This document shows, piece by piece, positions 8,661 to 16,780 of a stretch of 49,047 nt of DNA. A program made the position numbers and the translations under genes. The notes under the pieces are model-generated. The model searched no databases. It saw only the letters and a list, made by a program, of their open reading frames with translations, and was not told the DNA's origin. Positions within the stretch are counted from its first letter, which is position 1; each line of letters begins with the position of its first letter. The stretch lies in NCBI GenBank assembly GCA_021232515.1, contig JAJPOQ010000174.1, forward strand, positions 1 to 49,047, written 5' to 3'. The DNA is from Lentisphaeraceae bacterium. Lineage in GTDB: Bacteria > Verrucomicrobiota > Lentisphaeria > Lentisphaerales > Lentisphaeraceae.

Positions 8661-9780
8661 ACTTTCTGCCCGACTTCCCATGGATAATTGATCCAGGGTC
8701 TTTTTCTAACATGCTAAAGAAAACTTCAATTGCAGAAAGAGCTGTTTCAAGTCTTAAAAGTGTTGCTTGGAAGTCTTTCTTTAAAACTTTTCCTTCATCA
8801 CCCAAACTTTTACCGTAAACAGTAAAGTCTTTCTTTAGGTCAATCACCTCTGCTGAAAGTACCTGGACACTTTTTAGCGTGGTATTAAACTCTTTTTCAA
8901 TACTTGAGATAGATGTATTGAACTGCTTTGCTGCTCCTGAAATGGATTCTAAAGATGTTCTCGCATTTGCTGAAAGTTTGCCTAACTGGACTTTTTTGAC
9001 CTCGGCATTCATCGTTTGAGCTAAGTTTCGTATATCATTAAATGAGGTTTCAATATTTGTAAGAGTCTTTTCTATCACTTTCGACTCGATAGTTTTATTT
9101 AAAGTTCCGAAAATCTTACGTAAATCTCGAGCTGCCAATGAAACATCAGACAAAGTTGAGTCTAACTGAGGTTTATTTAAAGTTTTATTAACTGTACTGA
9201 GAGTCCCTTTGAGTTCGTCACTTATCCCTTTGAAATCCATCTGAGCAATTTTCGAAATTGCTTCATTTAAACTCAACATGGTTCCTTCAAGTAAGCCTTT
9301 ATTTGAAGGTATATAACCGTCAATCTCAAGTTCAAGGTTCAGCACTCTCTTTGGATCTTTGCTAAAGCTTAACTCAATAAACTTCATACCTGTTATACCT
9401 GCCATGGTAAGTTCACAGACTAAACCTTTTTGAATTTGCTCTTTCAAAAATTTATAGGCATCTTTTATTTTTTTAGTATCTGACAACTCTAAAGAATTCT
9501 TCCTCTTTTTTGCTTTTTCTGAGGTTGGAACTATCTCCATAGTCACTTTGACATATTGATTTTCATATATGTCTATATCAGAAACATTTCCTAACTTCAC
9601 CCCCTTAAATTTGACATCTGACCCTATTTCAAGTCCCTGTACAGATTCATCAAACACAGTCACCAATTGATACTTCTCTTGAAAGGCACTTCCCAAACCA
9701 TGAACCACAAGGGCAAGCACTATGAGCAAGCCCCCTATGACAACAAAAAGTCCCAGTTTAAATCTATTTGCATTCAACAT
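8659..9780 (-). CDS. MlaD-like MCE domain lipid-binding protein
   Basis: This is a 373-residue substrate-binding component of an Mla-type ABC transporter that moves phospholipid or other hydrophobic molecules across the envelope. One N-terminal membrane helix (about 9-28) is followed by an MCE domain with YQLVTVFDESVQGLEIGSDVKFKGVKLG-type sequence (about 37-70). The second half of the domain contains the conserved hydrophobic stretch CELTMAGITGMKFIELSF. Residues about 165-373 are long amphipathic helices, as in MCE proteins that form extended helical needles or tunnels. It is the last gene of a four-gene operon, six bases after the ATPase. Transported lipid and direction are not visible. Confidence 0.9.
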   Translation of the reverse strand: MLNANRFKLGLFVVIGGLLIVLALVVHGLGSAFQEKYQLVTVFDESVQGLEIGSDVKFKGVKLGNVSDIDIYENQYVKVTMEIVPTSEKAKKRKNSLELSDTKKIKDAYKFLKEQIQKGLVCELTMAGITGMKFIELSFSKDPKRVLNLELEIDGYIPSNKGLLEGTMLSLNEAISKIAQMDFKGISDELKGTLSTVNKTLNKPQLDSTLSDVSLAARDLRKIFGTLNKTIESKVIEKTLTNIETSFNDIRNLAQTMNAEVKKVQLGKLSANARTSLESISGAAKQFNTSISSIEKEFNTTLKSVQVLSAEVIDLKKDFTVYGKSLGDEGKVLKKDFQATLLRLETALSAIEVFFSMLEKDPGSIIHGKSGRK

Positions 9781-9786
9781 ACGTTA

Positions 9787-10554
9787 TTAATTTTCCTGTC
9801 TTAGCATTCCATCTCTATTTAGAAACCGTCGAACGAAGTCGTTCTTACTATTTTTTCTGAGTTCTTCTGGGTGTCCTAAGTCACACATAGTTTTAGTCTC
9901 TTTATCTAAAAATAAAACCTTGTCTGCAATTGAGTAGATAGAGTCTAACTCGTGAGTAACGATTACCATGGTTGTACCGAGTTCATTCTTCAATTTCAGT
10001 ATAGTTTTATCAAGATTAGCTGAACTTATAGGATCTAAACCTGCGGAAGGCTCGTCGAAAAAAAGCAAATCAGGGTTAAGCGCCATAGCTCTGGCCAACC
10101 CCGCTCTTTTCTTCATACCTCCACTTATTTCAGAAGGATAAAACTCTTCGTAGCCTTTTAGCTCAACTATCTCAAGTTTTTCTTCGACGACCTTACTTTT
10201 TTCCGCATCTGTTAAATCTGTATGTTCAAGAACAACTAAGATATTTTCAGCAAGTGTCAAAGAGCCAAACAAAGCACCAGACTGGTACAACACGCCAAAT
10301 GATTTCATGATTTGTTGCTTTTCTTCAACATCAGCAGTCACAATCGACTTATCACGAATAAGTATCTCTCCTTTATGAGGCTCATAAAGACCAATTAAGT
10401 GTTTTAAAAGAGTACTTTTACCACAACCTGAGCCGCCAAGTATAATAAATATCTCACCTTTATTGATAGAAAAATTTAAGTCTTCCATGATCGTTCTGCT
10501 GCCATAGGCCATAGTTAGATCGCATACTTTTATTATTTTCTCTAAAGGATTCAT
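9787..10554 (-). CDS. MlaF-like ABC transporter ATPase
   Basis: This 255-residue cytoplasmic ATPase powers the MCE transporter. All motifs are intact: Walker A GGSGCGKST (40-48), Q-loop Gln91 in YQSGALFGSLT, signature SGGMKKRAG (144-152), Walker B LLFFDEPSAGLD with Asp167-Glu168, and the switch His201 in VTHELDS. The SGGMKKR signature and the SGALFGSLT stretch are characteristic of the MlaF/Ttg2A subgroup rather than of importers for small solutes. The start overlaps the stop of the permease gene by four bases (ATGA), indicating translational coupling. Confidence 0.93.
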   Translation of the reverse strand: MNPLEKIIKVCDLTMAYGSRTIMEDLNFSINKGEIFIILGGSGCGKSTLLKHLIGLYEPHKGEILIRDKSIVTADVEEKQQIMKSFGVLYQSGALFGSLTLAENILVVLEHTDLTDAEKSKVVEEKLEIVELKGYEEFYPSEISGGMKKRAGLARAMALNPDLLFFDEPSAGLDPISSANLDKTILKLKNELGTTMVIVTHELDSIYSIADKVLFLDKETKTMCDLGHPEELRKNSKNDFVRRFLNRDGMLRQEN

Positions 10555-11351
10555 GAGTTAAGTAGTACCGTTATAATGGTATCTGCGATGATCAAGAAAA
10601 GTATACCATTTACAACTGCAGTAGTTGCTGCTCTACCTACTCCTTGAGCATCATTTTTACTTTGAAGCCCCTGTAAACAGCCGACAAATGATATGTTTAT
10701 GGCAAAGACTAAACTTTTAAATAAGCCCTCTAATATATCTGTAAAATAAATCGCATTTACACTTTGATTAATGTAAGCTGCCGTTGGTAATCCAAGCTTA
10801 AAAACACCAACAACATAACCCCCTAAAACTCCTGCGATATCACCGATTATAGTGAGAAGGGGCATAACCAACACCATCGCGACAACTTTGGGAAAGGCTA
10901 AAAAGCGGAAAGGCTCATGCCCCATTGTGTAGAGGGCATCTATTTCTTCATTTACTTTCATTGTGCCTATTTCTGCAGCAAAGGCTGAACCTGCTCTACC
11001 ACAACAAATAATACCCACCATAAGTGGTCCCAGTTCTTTGACAATAGAGAGTCCGACTAAGTCAGCGACATATATATCTGTACCAAACTGGTGAAGTTGT
11101 ATGGCTGCTTGAAACCCTAGAATTAGCCCCATAAGAAAACAGATAAGGCTCACTATTGGGACGGCTTCTCTACCACACATGTCCATGTAGTAAAATATAT
11201 CCATCCACTTTACTGACTTTGGATTTTTGACAGCTCTTAAAAGTGAAAAGACGCACTCTCCTGCAAAAATGGTCAATTGCTTAAGAAAGTCTAAAAAGTT
11301 ATAAGCTTTGTTTCCAGCATCAATAACTATTTCTGAAAACCTTGAACTCAT
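10551..11351 (-). CDS. MlaE-like ABC transporter permease
   Basis: This 266-residue inner-membrane permease belongs to the MlaE family. About five to six hydrophobic segments are visible, and the family hallmark appears as LGPLMVGIICCGRAGSAFAAEIGTMKVNEEIDAL around residues 110-145. That length is normal for the family, which is about 260 residues. It lies between the auxiliary lipoprotein (four bases upstream) and the ATPase (four-base overlap). The order lipoprotein-permease-ATPase-MCE makes this a full transporter, lacking only an MlaB or MlaC gene nearby. Confidence 0.92.
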   Translation of the reverse strand: MSSRFSEIVIDAGNKAYNFLDFLKQLTIFAGECVFSLLRAVKNPKSVKWMDIFYYMDMCGREAVPIVSLICFLMGLILGFQAAIQLHQFGTDIYVADLVGLSIVKELGPLMVGIICCGRAGSAFAAEIGTMKVNEEIDALYTMGHEPFRFLAFPKVVAMVLVMPLLTIIGDIAGVLGGYVVGVFKLGLPTAAYINQSVNAIYFTDILEGLFKSLVFAINISFVGCLQGLQSKNDAQGVGRAATTAVVNGILFLIIADTIITVLLNS

Positions 11352-11355
11352 ATAA

Positions 11356-11826
11356 CTAAATCTTAATCTTCAAAGTTAAGCTTTCTACAGCTTTTTTCAT
11401 AGAACTTACAGCACTTTCTATATCTGTATCAGATATTTTTTCACGTATTACTATTTGTCTCCATGTACCTTTAACTTGGTAATCAAAAACTATGTCTGCA
11501 GTATGCTCATCTAAATTTATTTCAAAAACTCGAACTATTCCTGTTATGTCAGCCGTAGAAGCAGCTTTGGGAAGTAAACTCCAGTACCTGTATAGCATTT
11601 TTTCTGGAGTTGAACTCCACCGAGAAAACTCTTGTTCAATAAGCTGGTTACCCTGCTTAAAAGTGACCTTAGATGAATAGGGGGCTTCAAGAGAAACAGA
11701 CTTTATATCAAACAAAACTGGTGAAACATCATATTTCGGTCTTATATCAAAAATAGTTGTGGGCTCATAATTATTAGAAATACAAGAAGTTAATAAAATA
11801 AGAGCTGCTAGGAATAAAGTTTTCAT
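11356..11826 (-). CDS. ABC-type transport auxiliary lipoprotein (DUF330/ABC_trans_aux type)
   Basis: This 156-residue lipoprotein has lipobox LTSC (Cys15). The mature part is small and beta-rich, with YEPTTIFDIRPK near the start and an RYWSLLP region at about 80-90. This fits the YmbA/PqiC-like auxiliary lipoproteins that accompany MCE transporters and sit on the outer membrane. It is the first gene of the MCE operon, four bases before the permease. The family call is from layout plus position, since the sequence is divergent. Its usual proposed role is to receive or pass lipid at the outer membrane. Confidence 0.7.
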   Translation of the reverse strand: MKTLFLAALILLTSCISNNYEPTTIFDIRPKYDVSPVLFDIKSVSLEAPYSSKVTFKQGNQLIEQEFSRWSSTPEKMLYRYWSLLPKAASTADITGIVRVFEINLDEHTADIVFDYQVKGTWRQIVIREKISDTDIESAVSSMKKAVESLTLKIKI

Positions 11827-11909
11827 GGATACCTGAACTTATGTATTTCTTAAAAACTTATAAGACAACATACATAAATCCAGGCTATAAAAATTAATAA
11901 TTCTTAAAG

Positions 11910-12791
11910 TTATTTAAGCTGCTCAATTGCAAACTTGTACTTATCAACAGTGTTTTGTAGCTTTTTGCGTTGTTCAAGCATTCTAAAAGCTGAATCAAAC
12001 TGCTTAAAGAATGTATGAGTATTACTTTTGATTTCGTTCATTCTCTTTCTTAACTCACGATCAATTGCTAAAGCTGACGTTTTGGAAACTCTCTGACCAC
12101 TTTTACCACTTGACCATAAATCTTTGATTGAATTTTCTAATAAATTGACTTTTTGCGTTGTTGCTGTCAATTCTGCCGCTATTTCTGCCATCGTTAATTT
12201 GGAATTTACATTATCTAACTCTTTCTCAAGACTCTTAGATTTATCAATCAGTTTCTCGATTCCCTTTTCCATCTCTTTTATTAAGCGCTGCTTTTCCTTG
12301 TCTGCTTTATCTACTCTTCTTGAGTTATAATGCCCTTTAAAATTTTCGAGAGATTTCGCAATTTCAACAACTTGTTTAATTCGAAGTTCAATCTTCTTGT
12401 CAAGCCAAGCTTTAACTTTTTCTAAGTCTTCCCCAAGAATTCTATTACTGAACTTCATTTCGCTCATTACTCTTTGACGTCTGTCAGAATAATCTTTAAT
12501 AGATTTTTTTAAGCTCTCAATTATCTTTTCTTTGTCTCTAAGTATCCTATTACTGGTGTTATCTGAATCCTTAAATTTTTTAATAAAGCCTATGGTCTCT
12601 TTAACTTCTTTTTCGATAGTAACATCTTGTGCTTTTAATTGAACAACTATTTTTTCGAAATGCTTTTCAAACTTCTCTTTCTCTGAATTGTGATTGGTTA
12701 GAGCAACTTCAAGCTTCTTTATTTTTTCTGCATTATCTGCAAAAGAAAAAGTGGATAAAGAAAATACTAACAAATAAATACAAATTCTCAT
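11910..12791 (-). CDS. Secreted coiled-coil protein of unknown function
   Basis: This 293-residue protein has a cleavable signal peptide (hydrophobic 4-17, cleavage likely after Ala18) and an AAGGA ribosome site. The whole mature protein is rich in Lys, Glu, Leu and Ile in heptad-like spacing, and predicts as long helices or coiled coils with almost no aromatic or glycine residues. I recognise no enzyme motif. It lies 83 bases upstream of the MCE operon on the same strand and could share its transcript. A structural periplasmic role is plausible but not shown. Confidence 0.7.
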   Translation of the reverse strand: MRICIYLLVFSLSTFSFADNAEKIKKLEVALTNHNSEKEKFEKHFEKIVVQLKAQDVTIEKEVKETIGFIKKFKDSDNTSNRILRDKEKIIESLKKSIKDYSDRRQRVMSEMKFSNRILGEDLEKVKAWLDKKIELRIKQVVEIAKSLENFKGHYNSRRVDKADKEKQRLIKEMEKGIEKLIDKSKSLEKELDNVNSKLTMAEIAAELTATTQKVNLLENSIKDLWSSGKSGQRVSKTSALAIDRELRKRMNEIKSNTHTFFKQFDSAFRMLEQRKKLQNTVDKYKFAIEQLK

Positions 12792-13095
12792 TTTACCGTC
12801 CTTAAATTAAGATTTAACAATCGAATAAAATGTATTTTCAACGTCTTTCAATTCTATTGGTGATAAAAGTGTTACTATATAGAAGGTATGATTTAAAAAA
12901 TTGCTGACTTCATTTATAATTTTAAAATGTCAAACAGTTAGAGAAAAATCCATTAGTAGTCATAACTATCGATTAGTGTGGTTGCCGCTATGCAAAAAGT
13001 GAAGAATTTGGACTGTAGATACATATGCTTTTCAATTAGTCTTGATGTTTTTTGAGGCTAGTTCCCCAATCAATAGTTCAAAGTAGTAAGAAATG
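12792..13095. other. Intergenic region without recognised features
   Basis: About 300 AT-rich bases upstream of the coiled-coil gene, read on both strands. I see no open frame with a ribosome site, no strong hairpin with a T-run and no clear repeat. It presumably holds the promoter for the minus-strand coiled-coil gene and the 3' end of the small gene at 13096. Confidence 0.4.
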
Positions 13096-13281
13096 TTACC
13101 GAAGAAATGTCATGAATGATGTTTCTCTACTTTGCTTCTTCTGTAATAATTGAAATGACTCTAGGACTGCTAATTGATGACTGCTTAAACGCTGTGCTTT
13201 GACAACCTTAGGTTTTAGAATGTCACATACTGTTTCTTTTTCGACATAAAGTAAGTCTAGTAATGCTGATTTTTTAATCAT
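13096..13281 (-). CDS. Small hypothetical protein, 61 residues
   Basis: A short open frame with a GAGG ribosome site about eight bases before the ATG. The product is basic and helical (DLLYVEKETVCDILKPKVVK), with no signal peptide or membrane helix. I recognise no family. The ribosome site is the main argument that it is real, and it could be spurious. Confidence 0.35.
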   Translation of the reverse strand: MIKKSALLDLLYVEKETVCDILKPKVVKAQRLSSHQLAVLESFQLLQKKQSRETSFMTFLR

Positions 13282-13396
13282 TCTCTACCTCTAACATTTG
13301 TTTGTTTGAAAATAGGTTGATTAAAAGTTCTTAAAGTAACAGTGACTTTAAGCTTTTTTATAATATTTATACCAATTCATCTAGGAAGATTACCAT

Positions 13397-13430
13397 AAAA
13401 AAGCGAAGCTCGGACCTTCCAAGCTTCGCT
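13397..13430 (-). terminator. Rho-independent terminator for the small secreted protein gene
   Basis: A perfect 9-bp stem, AGCGAAGCT (13402-13410) with AGCTTCGCT (13422-13430), has an 11-base loop. Read on the minus strand it is followed by six T residues. It begins 20 bases after the stop of the gene at 13451-13681, which supports that gene being expressed. Confidence 0.85.
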
Positions 13431-13450
13431 GTATCTTTTGTGAGAGTAGT

Positions 13451-13681
13451 TTAGTATTTCAAAATTCTTGATATTTCATCCTCAGTCTCTCTTATGTATT
13501 CTTTCTCTAATTCAAGTTTTTTTAATCTTTTAAAAGTGTTTGCTACTCGCTTCTTTTGATCTTTAGACTCTTGAGAATTGGCCGTATCTTTGGTATCCGC
13601 TCGTCTACTGGTTTGTTTTGCAGAGACTGGCATAGCCGACAATCCTAGAGCAAGTACAAGTGCAGGTATCTTTCTTTTCAT
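13451..13681 (-). CDS. Small secreted charged protein, 76 residues
   Basis: The frame begins at an ATG preceded by a GGAG ribosome site and ends just before a strong terminator. Residues 1-22 form a signal peptide (basic MKRK, hydrophobic core, cleavage after VSA). The mature 54 residues are highly charged and helical (RRADTKDTANSQESKDQKK, then a Leu/Glu/Lys helix). I do not recognise a family. It is probably a small periplasmic or outer-membrane associated protein. Confidence 0.65.
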   Translation of the reverse strand: MKRKIPALVLALGLSAMPVSAKQTSRRADTKDTANSQESKDQKKRVANTFKRLKKLELEKEYIRETEDEISRILKY

Positions 13682-13766
13682 GTTATCTCCTATTGGTTAT
13701 AAACACAAAATAACGACATTATTTTCACGTGTCAATATACAACTTAAGTTTTTCGCGAATTTTTTA

Positions 13767-13812
13767 ACATGTGAACTTATACATGAATTATTTTACATGC
13801 TTATTGACATGT
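13767..13812 (+). promoter_or_regulatory. Array of four ACATG boxes in a divergent intergenic region
   Basis: ACATG occurs at 13767, 13781, 13795 and 13807, with steps of 14, 14 and 12 bases; the first and last extend to the palindrome ACATGT. The array lies between the minus-strand secreted protein gene (start 13681) and a small plus-strand gene (13881). A TATAAT box sits at 13843-13848. Regular spacing just over one helical turn suggests a multi-site protein-binding region. The binding protein is unknown. Confidence 0.35.
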
Positions 13813-13880
13813 ATGATTATCTTCCTATGTTCGTACCATGATTATAATGAGCGACTAAAACAATTATGGAGTTGAGAATC

Positions 13881-14045
13881 ATGAGAAGGTTAGATGATAT
13901 TTTGAAAGAGATAATCAGAAAATTTAGTTTAAAAAGATTAAATTATCTTAGGGACTGCAGCTATCCACCAGCGAGTGAGAAACAAGTAGCGGGATTATCA
14001 ATAAATATAAATTCACAATTTAAGAAGTACCCATTTTTAAAGTAA
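13881..14045 (+). CDS. Small hypothetical protein, 54 residues
   Basis: A short frame starting ATG with GGAG nine bases upstream and a TATAAT box at 13843-13848. The product starts MRRLDDILKEIIRKFSLKR, a basic amphipathic helix, and ends in a Pro/Ser/Asn-rich tail. No family is recognised. The good ribosome site and the box array upstream are the support. It may be a small regulatory protein or a leader peptide for the downstream winged-helix gene, but neither is shown. Confidence 0.4.
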   Translation: MRRLDDILKEIIRKFSLKRLNYLRDCSYPPASEKQVAGLSININSQFKKYPFLK

Positions 14046-14164
14046 CTGTTATTCCTCAATAAGAAATCCTGAAATAATATCTACGATATTTCTATCATGA
14101 ATTGTATGTCACTGTTCGTGATGCTAGTGTTTGCAAAAACAAGAGCTAAAGTCTGGAGAATTAG

Positions 14165-14461
14165 ATGAGTAAAAGTAAGACAGAAAAAGACTCCAACTGG
14201 ACCTTTTTAACAAATCACGCACATGTTTTATTGTGTCTTGCACAAACATCTTCAATGAGAATCAGAGACCTTGCAGTAGAGGTTGGTATAACCGAGCGCG
14301 CAGTTCAAAGAATTATCGCAGAATTAATAGATGAAAACTATGTCGAGAGAATTAAAGATGGACGTAGAAACATGTACAAGCTCCATATTGATAAACCTCT
14401 AAAGCACCCTGTAGAGTCTCATAAGGATGTTAAAGACCTAATTCAACTAATATTCGACTAA
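14165..14461 (+). CDS. Winged helix-turn-helix transcriptional regulator
   Basis: This 98-residue regulator is essentially one winged-helix domain. The segment RIRDLAVEVGITERAVQRII (about 36-55) is a classic helix-turn-helix. It is followed by the beta-wing YVERIKDGRRNMYKLH and a short C-terminal helix. TNHAHVLLCLA near the start is shared, as I recall, with a group of small MarR/ArsR-like regulators of unknown ligand. A GGAG ribosome site precedes the ATG. The gene ends 140 bases before the bicarbonate transporter pair on the same strand, so control of that pair is a reasonable inference. Confidence 0.75.
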   Translation: MSKSKTEKDSNWTFLTNHAHVLLCLAQTSSMRIRDLAVEVGITERAVQRIIAELIDENYVERIKDGRRNMYKLHIDKPLKHPVESHKDVKDLIQLIFD

Positions 14462-14601
14462 GAATAAAGCTACACTCCTTAAATTAGCTTCAGTAAAAAC
14501 ACTGAGATGACCAATGATTTTACCATATTTTTCAAACAATAAATTTATTACAGTTCTTAAGTACGTTTCTTCTTTTAGCCACCAACAAGTGGAGTACTAA
14601 G

Positions 14602-15546
14602 GTGGATCCAATCATCCTTTTTTTTGTTCTTGGTGTTATACTAGGAGTTTCAAAGTCAGAAGTCCGCTTACCTAGTCAAATATACGACTTTATCAGTATT
14701 CTTCTTTTACTGAGTATTGGTCTGAAAGGTGGCATAGAGTTAGCCAAACAGCCATTCAGCACAATGCTCCCGCAAATATTAATGGTATTGGCAATTGGCT
14801 TTATATTGCCGATAATCGCATTTCCCATACTAAAATACTTTGGAAAGTTTAAAAGGGCTGATGCAGCTTCAATAGCAGCTCACTATGGCTCTGTCAGTGT
14901 AGGAACCTTTGCAGTTTCTTTAGCCTACCTAAATACTCGAGAAATATTTTATGAAGAGTACATGGCCTTGTTTGTTGTTGTACTTGAAATCCCTGCAATT
15001 CTTATAGGGATAATATTGGCTAAAGGTATATCTAAGGAAACGAAATGGGGCAAAGTGACTCACGAGGTATTTCTTGGTAAAGGTGTTGCTCTAATGGTTG
15101 GCGGATTACTAGTAGGCTACTTAGCTGGTCCGACTGGTGTACAGTCAATAGCACCTCTTTTTTTCGATCTATTTAAGGGAATTCTCGCACTATTCTTACT
15201 TGAAATGGGACTCATAACAGCCTCACAGCTAAGTAGTCTTAAAAAATACGGATTCTTTCTACTTGGGTTCGGAATAATAATGCCGATAGTTTTTGGTTCT
15301 CTCGGTGTGATTATAGGCAGCCAACTCATGGGTCTTTCGCTGGGAGGCACAGTTGTTTTAGGTACTCTTACAGCAAGTGCTTCATACATAGCAGTTCCAG
15401 CAGCAATGCGTATCTCTGTACCAGAAGCTAACCCAACCCTTTCTCTTACTGCATCACTAGGGATCACATTCCCTTTCAATATAATGATTGGGATTCCTCT
15501 TTACTTACGTATTGCTAATTCAACTCAAAATATCTTTGGAGCTTAG
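14602..15546 (+). CDS. sbtA: SbtA-type sodium-dependent bicarbonate transporter
   Basis: This 314-residue membrane protein of the SbtA (formerly DUF897) family has about ten hydrophobic helices in two inverted halves. Family marks include the N-terminal FFVLGVILGVSKSEVRLP, LLLSIGLKGG, and AAHYGSVSVGTFAVSLA. In cyanobacteria SbtA takes up bicarbonate with Na+. The start is GTG with a GGAG ribosome site seven bases upstream. It is shorter than cyanobacterial SbtA (about 370), mainly in the cytoplasmic loop between the halves. It is followed two bases later by a PII-like SbtB gene, the standard partner, which makes the assignment firm. Its use here is probably anaplerotic carbon or pH supply; that is inference. 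Confidence 0.88.
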   Translation: MDPIILFFVLGVILGVSKSEVRLPSQIYDFISILLLLSIGLKGGIELAKQPFSTMLPQILMVLAIGFILPIIAFPILKYFGKFKRADAASIAAHYGSVSVGTFAVSLAYLNTREIFYEEYMALFVVVLEIPAILIGIILAKGISKETKWGKVTHEVFLGKGVALMVGGLLVGYLAGPTGVQSIAPLFFDLFKGILALFLLEMGLITASQLSSLKKYGFFLLGFGIIMPIVFGSLGVIIGSQLMGLSLGGTVVLGTLTASASYIAVPAAMRISVPEANPTLSLTASLGITFPFNIMIGIPLYLRIANSTQNIFGA

Positions 15547-15548
15547 TT

Positions 15549-15845
15549 ATGGAACAGCTTAAAATACTTACAATTGTTACAGAATCTGTTTTAGAGAATC
15601 AAATTGCCGAAGATATAGAAAAACACGGAGCCCACGGCTATACCATAACTGATGCTCGTGGTAAAGGTCACCGAGGACTGAGAGATGCTGGTTGGGACTA
15701 TAACTCAAATATACGAGTAGAAATTGTCTGTAACCTCAAAACCTGTAATGCCATAAGTAAGTTTCTACTAGACACTTATTATAACGACTATGCCATGATT
15801 ACTTTTTCATATGATGTAACTGTACAAAGAAGTAATAAGTTCTAG
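15549..15845 (+). CDS. sbtB: SbtB-like PII-family regulator of the bicarbonate transporter
   Basis: This is a 98-residue trimeric PII-like protein. The ferredoxin-like fold is visible (LKILTIVTESVLENQIAEDIE, then YTITDARGKGHRG). The T-loop region is GKGHRGLRDAGWDYNSNIRVE (about 38-58), followed by the second repeat with ISKFLLDTYYNDYAMITFSYDV. In cyanobacteria SbtB binds cyclic and linear adenine nucleotides and plugs SbtA. The C-terminal Cys-Gly-Pro-Glu-Gly-Cys redox loop found in some cyanobacterial SbtB is absent. The ribosome site GGAG lies inside the end of sbtA, so the two are translationally close. Confidence 0.85.
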   Translation: MEQLKILTIVTESVLENQIAEDIEKHGAHGYTITDARGKGHRGLRDAGWDYNSNIRVEIVCNLKTCNAISKFLLDTYYNDYAMITFSYDVTVQRSNKF

Positions 15846-15868
15846 AACTGAATAGCTAAGTTACCTAG

Positions 15869-16723
15869 TTAATGAGCTCTTTTAGGTGATATAACTAAGG
15901 AACAAGGACTCTTACGGATTATTTTAGCAACAGTGCTTCCTAAAAGAAGCTTTTTAATAGCAGAGTTTCCGCTAGAACCAATCGATAAAAGATCTATATT
16001 TTTTTCCTCAATTATCCTTAAAATCTCAGCTACTACTGAGCCTTTACGAATAAGTATTTCATAATCTAAAACACCCCTATTCTGCATTGTCTCGAACTCC
16101 AAGGATATGATTTTCGATACTGCTGAGCTTACGTGGTCAGTCACGATTAAATCATCATGGTTTGAGTTAAATATATGAGTTACAACAAGCTTAGCTCTAA
16201 AGAAGCTTGCAAACTTTATTGACGATTTTAGAGCAACTATACTACTCTCTGAAAAGTCAAAAGCACACAAAACGCTTTTCACAGTAATACTGGTATTATC
16301 ATTTACGACAATGACCTTCTTATTTGATAAATTGGCGACTTTTTCAGTAGTAGTACCAATCAAGTTTTCAAGTATATAATTTTGTCCAACACCCACAAAA
16401 ATTGCTTTGGCATTTAACCTATCTGCATGATTACAGAGGACTTCATATGTATTTCCTGTTTCAATTATACTTTTCTCAATTCTACCCCCAAGACCAACTA
16501 TATGCTTTTCAAGGCACTCCATTTTAGAATTTACTTTTTCCAAAGTAAGTTCTTCACAAGCATCTTCTTCATATGGTAATAAGGATATATAAGGACTTTC
16601 CTCTTTAATGTGAATTAAGGTGATAGAACTGTTCAATTTTTCAGCAAAAATGGTGGCTTTTTGACAGATGATTTCACTATTGTCTTTAAAGTCGACTCCA
16701 ACAATTATAGTATGAGATGGCAT
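15869..16723 (-). CDS. Tandem universal stress protein (UspA family)
   Basis: This 284-residue cytoplasmic protein consists of two UspA domains (about 1-140 and 148-284). The second has a complete ATP-binding signature, G-x2-G-x9-G-S/T, as GSSGNSAIKKLLLGST. The first has a partial one (GVGQNYILENLIGTT, first glycine displaced). Each domain starts with a beta strand and acidic turn (IIVGVDF and VLCAFDFSESS). It lies 57 bases downstream of the ParA-like gene on the same strand and is convergent with sbtB. Such proteins sense energy state or stress; the partner is unknown. Confidence 0.88.
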   Translation of the reverse strand: MPSHTIIVGVDFKDNSEIICQKATIFAEKLNSSITLIHIKEESPYISLLPYEEDACEELTLEKVNSKMECLEKHIVGLGGRIEKSIIETGNTYEVLCNHADRLNAKAIFVGVGQNYILENLIGTTTEKVANLSNKKVIVVNDNTSITVKSVLCAFDFSESSIVALKSSIKFASFFRAKLVVTHIFNSNHDDLIVTDHVSSAVSKIISLEFETMQNRGVLDYEILIRKGSVVAEILRIIEEKNIDLLSIGSSGNSAIKKLLLGSTVAKIIRKSPCSLVISPKRAH

Positions 16724-16780
16724 GTTAGCCTCCTTTAAAAGTCTAATGTTTTTAGAGCTACTAAGCCTAATGCTAGATAA

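Noticed and set aside
13804-13848. TTGACA (13804) and TATAAT (13843) as a sigma-70 promoter
   Set aside because: The boxes are 33 bases apart, too far for a standard promoter; TATAAT alone may still be a -10.
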